Positions 6,150 to 10,317 of a DNA stretch of 10,317 nt are shown here, in pieces. Source of the stretch: Cuniculiplasma sp. (GTDB lineage: Archaea > Thermoplasmatota > Thermoplasmata > Thermoplasmatales > Thermoplasmataceae). The notes under the pieces are model-generated. The model did no database searches, was not told where the DNA came from, and saw only the letters and a program-made list of their open reading frames with translations. Where the stretch lies: positions 738-11,054 of the forward strand of contig JAGDXN010000022.1 in NCBI GenBank assembly GCA_023256455.1. Direction: 5' to 3'. A program made the position numbers and the translations under genes. Numbering within the stretch: position 1 is the first letter of the stretch; each line of letters begins with the position of its first letter.

Positions 6150-7199
6150 CTAATCCTCATTTATAATTGACAGGATAAGTTCCCTGTGCCATTCCTTCCT
6201 GTCCCTCAGTTTTGAGAGTATATAATCCACATCTTTTGGTCCCACATTATAATCTTTCAGACTTCTCTTCAGACCCAGGGAATTGATGAACGACTTTACA
6301 AGAAAGGCTGCGTTTTCAGGGTCCTCCTTTTGCGGGTTATTTCCCGTAATTGTTGCAGCAATCATGCTCATCTCCTCTGGATACATTTTCGCATAATATT
6401 CCATAACCTTTGGAAGTGTTATGCACGATGTTATACCGTGAGGGATATCAAATTTTGCCCCCAGAACCTTTCCAAGATTATGGCTCACCCCCATGGGTGA
6501 ATCATAAACCTGGAAGTATGAATACCATGAAGCAATCTGGCACCTCAGCCTTGATTCAAGATCGCTGGATGAAAGGTTGTTGAACAGTATCTTTATGGCC
6601 TCCAGTGCCGCAGTCCTTGAAATATCCAGTATATTTGGCTGTATGATTGTTTCCACTGCGTGATCAAGCGATCTTATACCAGTGGATCGCCACAGAACAT
6701 CAGGTGTTTCTCGTGTAAATTCAGGGTCAAGGATAATGATATTTGGAGTAATCCTCTTATCCCTTATGCCCTCCTTCTCTCCACCTATGGTGTATCCTGC
6801 AATATGGGAAAATTCTGAAGCTGATAGGGTGGTGGGAATGGCTATGTGCAATATATTCAGATCATAATAGTATTTTATAACCTTGGCTGCATCAGTAACG
6901 CTCCCTCCCCCGATGGATATGATGCCGTTGCATCCCCTGTTCCTGTAAAGTTCAGTTGCATGTTCAATCTCTTCCATTGGAGAATGCTGCGTTATCTGGT
7001 TCATTATGGCATATTCCACCCCAAGAGTATTTATGAATGCATTGAACGATTTTGTCTCGGAAACTGATTTGCCTGTCAGTATGAGCACATTTCTTATCTT
7101 ATGCTGACTCAATATGGAGTTGACCTTAGATGATGCATTCCGACCATACAGGATTTTGTCCATGGGAAGATAGTTAAATTCTTCAATCAAGAGTACCAC
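6150..7199 (-). CDS. Iron-ADH/maleylacetate reductase-like dehydrogenase, fourth gene of the homogentisate operon
   Basis: This 349-residue protein belongs to the group III (iron-containing) alcohol dehydrogenase superfamily. The N-terminal Rossmann-like half contains the dinucleotide-binding SIGGGSVTDAAK (95-106) and the IPTTLSASEFS element (121-131), and EKEGIRDKRITPNIIILDP (141-159) resembles maleylacetate reductases. The C-terminal helical half carries the metal region: His180 (in SLDHAVE), His240 (SHNLGK) and His254 (IPHG) match three His ligands of enzymes such as FucO, but the usual Asp ligand is Arg176 and the usual active-site His four residues after His240 is Lys244. It is probably an NAD(P)H-dependent reductase of a keto compound made during aromatic catabolism; substrate and metal need are unknown. 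The GTG at 7199 overlaps the end of hmgA by 13 bases and includes the N-terminal EFNY strand expected for the family; a TTG at 7190, in a TTGA overlap with the hmgA stop, is an alternative. Confidence 0.8.
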   Translation of the reverse strand: MVLLIEEFNYLPMDKILYGRNASSKVNSILSQHKIRNVLILTGKSVSETKSFNAFINTLGVEYAIMNQITQHSPMEEIEHATELYRNRGCNGIISIGGGSVTDAAKVIKYYYDLNILHIAIPTTLSASEFSHIAGYTIGGEKEGIRDKRITPNIIILDPEFTRETPDVLWRSTGIRSLDHAVETIIQPNILDISRTAALEAIKILFNNLSSSDLESRLRCQIASWYSYFQVYDSPMGVSHNLGKVLGAKFDIPHGITSCITLPKVMEYYAKMYPEEMSMIAATITGNNPQKEDPENAAFLVKSFINSLGLKRSLKDYNVGPKDVDYILSKLRDRKEWHRELILSIINED

Positions 7200-8329
7200 G
7201 ACTTCATATAGTTTTTATCATCAATAATCTTTCCCACATCTGTAAGAAGCAATGGATCATAGGTTTCAATCATCACAGCAACCTCATCCGTGCTATCCTT
7301 TTCTATGGAAGATTCCACCGCCCCAGGTTGTGGTCCATGGGTCAAGCCCCTCACATGCAATGTTACCGATCCTGGTTCAATACCTTTCCTGCTCATGAAA
7401 TTTCCTGAAGAATAAAACAGGAACTCGTCCACATCTATATTGTTGTGGTAATAGGATATGGGTATGCTCCTTGGATGGAAATCGAAAAGCCTTGGAAGAA
7501 AGGTTGCAACCATCATGGATTTGGATGAAAAGGTTTCATGGACAGGTGGTGGCTGGTGAAGCTTTCCCACAATTGGAGCCATTGATTTTGTATTTATGGC
7601 AAATGGGAACAGGTAACCATCCCACCCGACCACGTCCAGTGGGCTCCTGTCAAACTCCTCAATCACATATCTGTCTGAATATTCCACATAAAGATTGAAT
7701 TGTCCTTCTGATATATCGGGCTTTCCAAGAATTGGATGTCTGATGTCCCTTGTATAATAGGGTGTACCCTCTTTGAGCTGGCCATATCTATTCAAGTACC
7801 TTTCTGGTATTTTGAGATCATCCATTGAATTTAAAATCAGGAAATATGAATCCTTTGTGTATTCCATTTTGAACATCAGGCCTTTTGGAACATAAACATA
7901 GTCCCCTTCCCTGAATTCCAGTTCTCCCAGTGGAGAGATCAGTTTACCCTCGCCCCTGTGGACAAAGAACAGCATTTCGTAAAGGGCATTTCTGTAAAAA
8001 TCCTTATTCATCTTTTCTGGCCTGAAAATCTGAACCTGCACCCTGCTGTTTGCAAGTATGGTTTTTCTGCCATCCAACAAGTCCCCGTAAGGTTCCAGAT
8101 TCTGCGTTTTCAAATGGCGATGTATTGTGGGTTCATCCAGAATTCTGTATCCCTGCTTCTGCTCTGTCCTGTAAGATCTTACCCTTGTGGGTTCATTAAT
8201 ATGATATATCAATGAATATACTCCCTCAAAACTGTCCTCGCCAAAAAGCTCCTCCCTTCTTAAATTTTCCTTACTTTCATAGGTATGCCTGCTTTCAGGC
8301 ACCTCGCCCTGCCTAACATAAAACACCAT
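7187..8329 (-). CDS. hmgA: Homogentisate 1,2-dioxygenase
   Basis: This cytoplasmic enzyme opens the ring of homogentisate with O2, giving maleylacetoacetate. The 380-residue cupin-fold protein shows the family's N-terminus (QGEVPESRHTYES, then EELFGEDSFEG and SLIYHINEPT) and a complete C-terminal active site. His295 (YYHNN), Glu302 (DVDEFLFY) and His331 (LTHGPQPG) are the expected iron ligands, and GKLHQPPPVHETF (255-267) contains the active-site histidines. The protein ends with the family-typical DDKNYMKSWY. It is shorter than the roughly 440-residue animal and proteobacterial enzymes and resembles the compact archaeal/actinobacterial form. The ATG lies one base after the stop of the upstream hydrolase gene and has a good GGGTGA ribosome site; its 3' end overlaps the dehydrogenase gene. 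All key residues are kept, so the enzyme should be active. Confidence 0.93.
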   Translation of the reverse strand: MVFYVRQGEVPESRHTYESKENLRREELFGEDSFEGVYSLIYHINEPTRVRSYRTEQKQGYRILDEPTIHRHLKTQNLEPYGDLLDGRKTILANSRVQVQIFRPEKMNKDFYRNALYEMLFFVHRGEGKLISPLGELEFREGDYVYVPKGLMFKMEYTKDSYFLILNSMDDLKIPERYLNRYGQLKEGTPYYTRDIRHPILGKPDISEGQFNLYVEYSDRYVIEEFDRSPLDVVGWDGYLFPFAINTKSMAPIVGKLHQPPPVHETFSSKSMMVATFLPRLFDFHPRSIPISYYHNNIDVDEFLFYSSGNFMSRKGIEPGSVTLHVRGLTHGPQPGAVESSIEKDSTDEVAVMIETYDPLLLTDVGKIIDDKNYMKSWYS

Positions 8330-8330
8330 A

Positions 8331-9185
8331 TCATGTCACCCTGTTTTCCAATATACCAATGGATTCTGCTTCTATTTTCACAAGATCACCCTTCTTAATC
8401 CAATCCTGGTCATCTTTGTTCTTCTCGAACTTACAACCACCAGGGAATGTTCCAGTCATGATTACATCTCCCCTCCTTAAATTTGATTCCGTTGATGCAT
8501 ATGATATCAATTCAGCAATTGGCCAGTATATCTGGTTAAGATTGGAATCTGAAAATGGCTGGTCATTAATGTATGACCTGACCCTTATGTTAAAGGATTT
8601 CCCATCATAAAGATTCCTAATTTCTCCAATGGGAGTAATGTAAGGACCCATACTTGTGGCGAAATCCTTTGATTTTGACGGCCCAAGATTTAACTTTGAT
8701 TCAGCGATCCATATATCCCTGGCACTCCAGTCATTCATTATGGTTACACCAGCAATGAAATCCATTGCGTCCTCCTTTCCTATATTCCTCCCATCCTTAC
8801 CAATTATGAATCCAAGTTCAACCTCCAGATCCATTCTTCTGGTAAAGGATGGATAGGGTACATCCATTCCAGAACCGTAAAGGCTGGAATTGCTTGTATA
8901 ATAATATACAGGAATTTCATACCATTCCTTAAGCATTTCGAGGCCCCTTGTTTTTCTGGAGTTTTTTGCATGCTCCTCAAAGGCATAGAAATCACGTATC
9001 TGTCCAGGTGAATCAAGAGGCGGCATGAAAAATTCCGGTTCTCCCAGAAGATCCATGTCTCCATTATCCTTTAGATTTAGGAGATCTATGATATCCTCCT
9101 CTCTTTCCGACGCATCAAAGAAATTGGTTCCGTCAAAAATGAATTTTTTGATTTTTCCGTGGAATGAAGCTATGCCCGCCTTCAT
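8331..9185 (-). CDS. Fumarylacetoacetate hydrolase-family enzyme
   Basis: This 284-residue protein corresponds to the catalytic domain of fumarylacetoacetase, which cleaves fumarylacetoacetate to fumarate and acetoacetate, the last step of tyrosine breakdown. Compared from memory with mouse FAH, the metal ligands are Asp65 (DFYAFEEH), Glu121 and Glu123 (MDLEVELGF) and Asp152 (MNDWSARD). The catalytic base corresponds to His72, spaced seven residues from Asp65 as in the mouse enzyme, and Lys173 lies in the LGPSKSKDF element. The first 60 residues replace the N-terminal domain of the animal enzyme, which is about 420 residues long. It sits between hpd and hmgA: its ATG directly follows the hpd stop, and its own stop is one base from the hmgA start. 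As no isomerase is present here, it might also hydrolyse maleylacetoacetate directly. Other members of the superfamily act on different diketo acids, so the exact substrate is inferred from context. Confidence 0.88.
   Translation of the reverse strand: MKAGIASFHGKIKKFIFDGTNFFDASEREEDIIDLLNLKDNGDMDLLGEPEFFMPPLDSPGQIRDFYAFEEHAKNSRKTRGLEMLKEWYEIPVYYYTSNSSLYGSGMDVPYPSFTRRMDLEVELGFIIGKDGRNIGKEDAMDFIAGVTIMNDWSARDIWIAESKLNLGPSKSKDFATSMGPYITPIGEIRNLYDGKSFNIRVRSYINDQPFSDSNLNQIYWPIAELISYASTESNLRRGDVIMTGTFPGGCKFEKNKDDQDWIKKGDLVKIEAESIGILENRVT
8336..8341 (-). promoter_or_regulatory. Ribosome binding site for hmgA
   Basis: GGGTGA on the minus strand, overlapping the end of the hydrolase gene, lies six bases before the hmgA ATG. 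It matches the archaeal anti-Shine-Dalgarno partner GGTGA and shows that internal operon genes use leadered initiation while first genes appear leaderless. Confidence 0.65.
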
Positions 9186-10271
9186 TTACAGATTTCCCCT
9201 TCTTGCCTGATCTCTCTCTATGGACTCGAAAAGCGCCTTAAAGTTTCCCTTTCCGAAGGATGTTGCCCCCTTTCTCTGGATTATCTCATAGAAGAAGGTT
9301 GGCCTGTCACCTGTTGGTTTTGTGAATATTTGTAGCAAATAGCCGTCGTCATCTCTGTCCACAAGAATGTTGTATTTCTTCAATTCCTGGAAATCCTCAT
9401 CGATCTTGCCAACCCTCTCAGCCAGTGTGGCATAGTAGCTTTCAGGTGTTGACTGGAACTCTATACCCATTGCCTTCATCTGCTTTACAGTGCCTATGAT
9501 ATCATCTGTGTGAAGGGCAATATGCTGTACCCCGGGCATGTGGTAATAATCAAGATATTCCTGAATCTGTGATTTTTTCTTTCCCTTTGCTGGTTCGTTT
9601 ATAGGAAAGACGATCTTTCTATTGTTATATTGCACAACCTTTGACCTTAAGGCTGTGTATTCTGTACTTATATCCTTATCATCAAAGCTTATCAAAGGTT
9701 CAAAACCCATGCCATCCACATAATAGTTTACCCAGCTATCCATCTTTTTCTCTTCCACATTCCCCACAATGTGGTCAAATCTCCTGATGCCTGCATCCTT
9801 AGTTGATTCATCATCCACCTTTACAAATCCAGGGAGATATTCCCCATCATATTCCCCTGTGTCAATTAAGGAATGTATGGTTTCTCCATAGGTATAGGCT
9901 GTGGATCTATAAATTGAACCGCTGTCAGTCTTAATCCTCTGAGGTTCATCCACCTTGACAATCTTTCTCTCCTTAAACTCTGATATGGTTTCGTTCAAAT
10001 CATTAACCTTAATGCATATATCCTTCACACCGTCGCCGTGAAGTTTAACATGCTCAGCAATGGGTGACTCAGGCATTAAGGAGTTTGTGACCATGACTCT
10101 AACCTTTCCCTGTTCAAGCAGGTAGGATACCCTGTCCCTCACACCTGTTTCAGGCCCTGCATAAGCCAGAACCTTAAAACCCAATCCAAATTTATGGTAA
10201 TAGGCCCATTGCCTGGCTGATCCTACATAAAATTCCACATAGTCTACCTTTTCCAAAGCCTTGGCACTCAT
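9186..10271 (-). CDS. hpd: 4-hydroxyphenylpyruvate dioxygenase
   Basis: This 361-residue non-heme iron enzyme turns 4-hydroxyphenylpyruvate (from tyrosine by transamination) into homogentisate with O2 and loss of CO2. Two vicinal-oxygen-chelate domains are visible: the N-terminal half begins VDYVEFYVGSARQWAYYHKFGLG (9-31, shown only in part by that motif's start and GLG end) and the C-terminal half begins FDHIVGNV. The iron ligands are His167 (RFDHIVG), His250 (GVQHIALHT) and Glu329 (FFYEIIQR), and the expected glutamine in YLLQIFTKP (Gln314) and the C-terminal GKGNFKALFESIE helix that closes the active site are kept. Length is normal for the bacterial/archaeal type. It is the first gene of the operon, with a TATA box 28 bases upstream of its ATG, and its stop codon directly abuts the start of the hydrolase gene. 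Confidence 0.95.
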   Translation of the reverse strand: MSAKALEKVDYVEFYVGSARQWAYYHKFGLGFKVLAYAGPETGVRDRVSYLLEQGKVRVMVTNSLMPESPIAEHVKLHGDGVKDICIKVNDLNETISEFKERKIVKVDEPQRIKTDSGSIYRSTAYTYGETIHSLIDTGEYDGEYLPGFVKVDDESTKDAGIRRFDHIVGNVEEKKMDSWVNYYVDGMGFEPLISFDDKDISTEYTALRSKVVQYNNRKIVFPINEPAKGKKKSQIQEYLDYYHMPGVQHIALHTDDIIGTVKQMKAMGIEFQSTPESYYATLAERVGKIDEDFQELKKYNILVDRDDDGYLLQIFTKPTGDRPTFFYEIIQRKGATSFGKGNFKALFESIERDQARRGNL

Positions 10272-10292
10272 AATTAATAATGACTAAAACAG

Positions 10293-10300
10293 TATATTAT
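10293..10300 (-). promoter_or_regulatory. TATA box of the homogentisate operon
   Basis: On the minus strand the sequence reads ATAATATAC from 10300 downward, placing the TATA element about 28 bases before the hpd ATG at 10271. No other promoter is seen inside the operon, so this one probably drives all four genes as a leaderless transcript. Only 17 bases further upstream are visible, so any operator beyond the window cannot be judged. Confidence 0.65.
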
Positions 10301-10317
10301 CATTTCCATACCTAATA

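Noticed and set aside
6150..7199. Calling the dehydrogenase a maleylacetate reductase outright
   Set aside because: Maleylacetate is not an intermediate of the homogentisate route, and the metal-site residues differ from both typical maleylacetate reductases and iron alcohol dehydrogenases, so only the superfamily is claimed.
7471..7698. Plus-strand open frame of 75 codons opposite hmgA
   Set aside because: It lies wholly inside a gene with conserved active-site residues on the other strand and has a low-complexity, Trp- and Pro-rich translation typical of antisense frames.
1..10317. tRNA genes, CRISPR arrays, insertion sequences or prophage pieces
   Set aside because: No cloverleaf-type segments, regularly spaced repeats, transposase-like proteins or terminal inverted repeats were seen in the gaps or genes.

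Overview
The window looks like part of an AT-rich chromosome of an acidophilic archaeon of the Thermoplasmatales (Ferroplasma/Cuniculiplasma/Picrophilus-like; genus not resolvable by eye). The evidence is TATA boxes at a fixed distance (about -28) from start codons, which implies leaderless mRNAs; arginine codons that are mostly AGA/AGG and many AUA isoleucine codons; T-tract ends instead of bacterial terminators; a GGTGA-type Shine-Dalgarno only inside an operon; and a heavily sequon-rich surface protein. No mobile element, tRNA, rRNA or CRISPR array was seen.

Left part, plus strand (1-6147). The window opens in a flavin reductase-domain gene cut at its 5' end. After a 184-base gap comes a ten-helix membrane protein that resembles the TehA/SLAC1 family. 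Next is a two-gene operon with overlapping stop and start codons, encoding a small multi-pass membrane protein and a 571-residue surface protein with about 23 N-glycosylation sequons; neither is recognised. Then come a probable HTH-plus-ACT regulator, a TauE/SafE-type anion exporter and a stand-alone PPC (DUF296) domain protein. Each of these except the surface protein appears to have its own TATA box.

Right part, minus strand (10271-6150). A tight four-gene operon reads 4-hydroxyphenylpyruvate dioxygenase, fumarylacetoacetate hydrolase-family enzyme, homogentisate 1,2-dioxygenase and an iron-ADH/maleylacetate-reductase-like enzyme. Gene junctions are 0 bases, 1 base and a 13-base overlap, with one TATA box upstream of the first gene. 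This is the tyrosine/phenylalanine catabolic route through homogentisate to fumarate and acetoacetate. The first three enzymes keep all expected catalytic residues. No maleylacetoacetate isomerase is present in the window, and the fourth enzyme has an altered metal site (Arg for the usual Asp, Lys for a usual His), so its role in the pathway is the main open question.

The PPC gene and the catabolic operon converge with two bases between their stop codons. A 19-base inverted repeat lies at that junction, inside the 3' end of the PPC gene.
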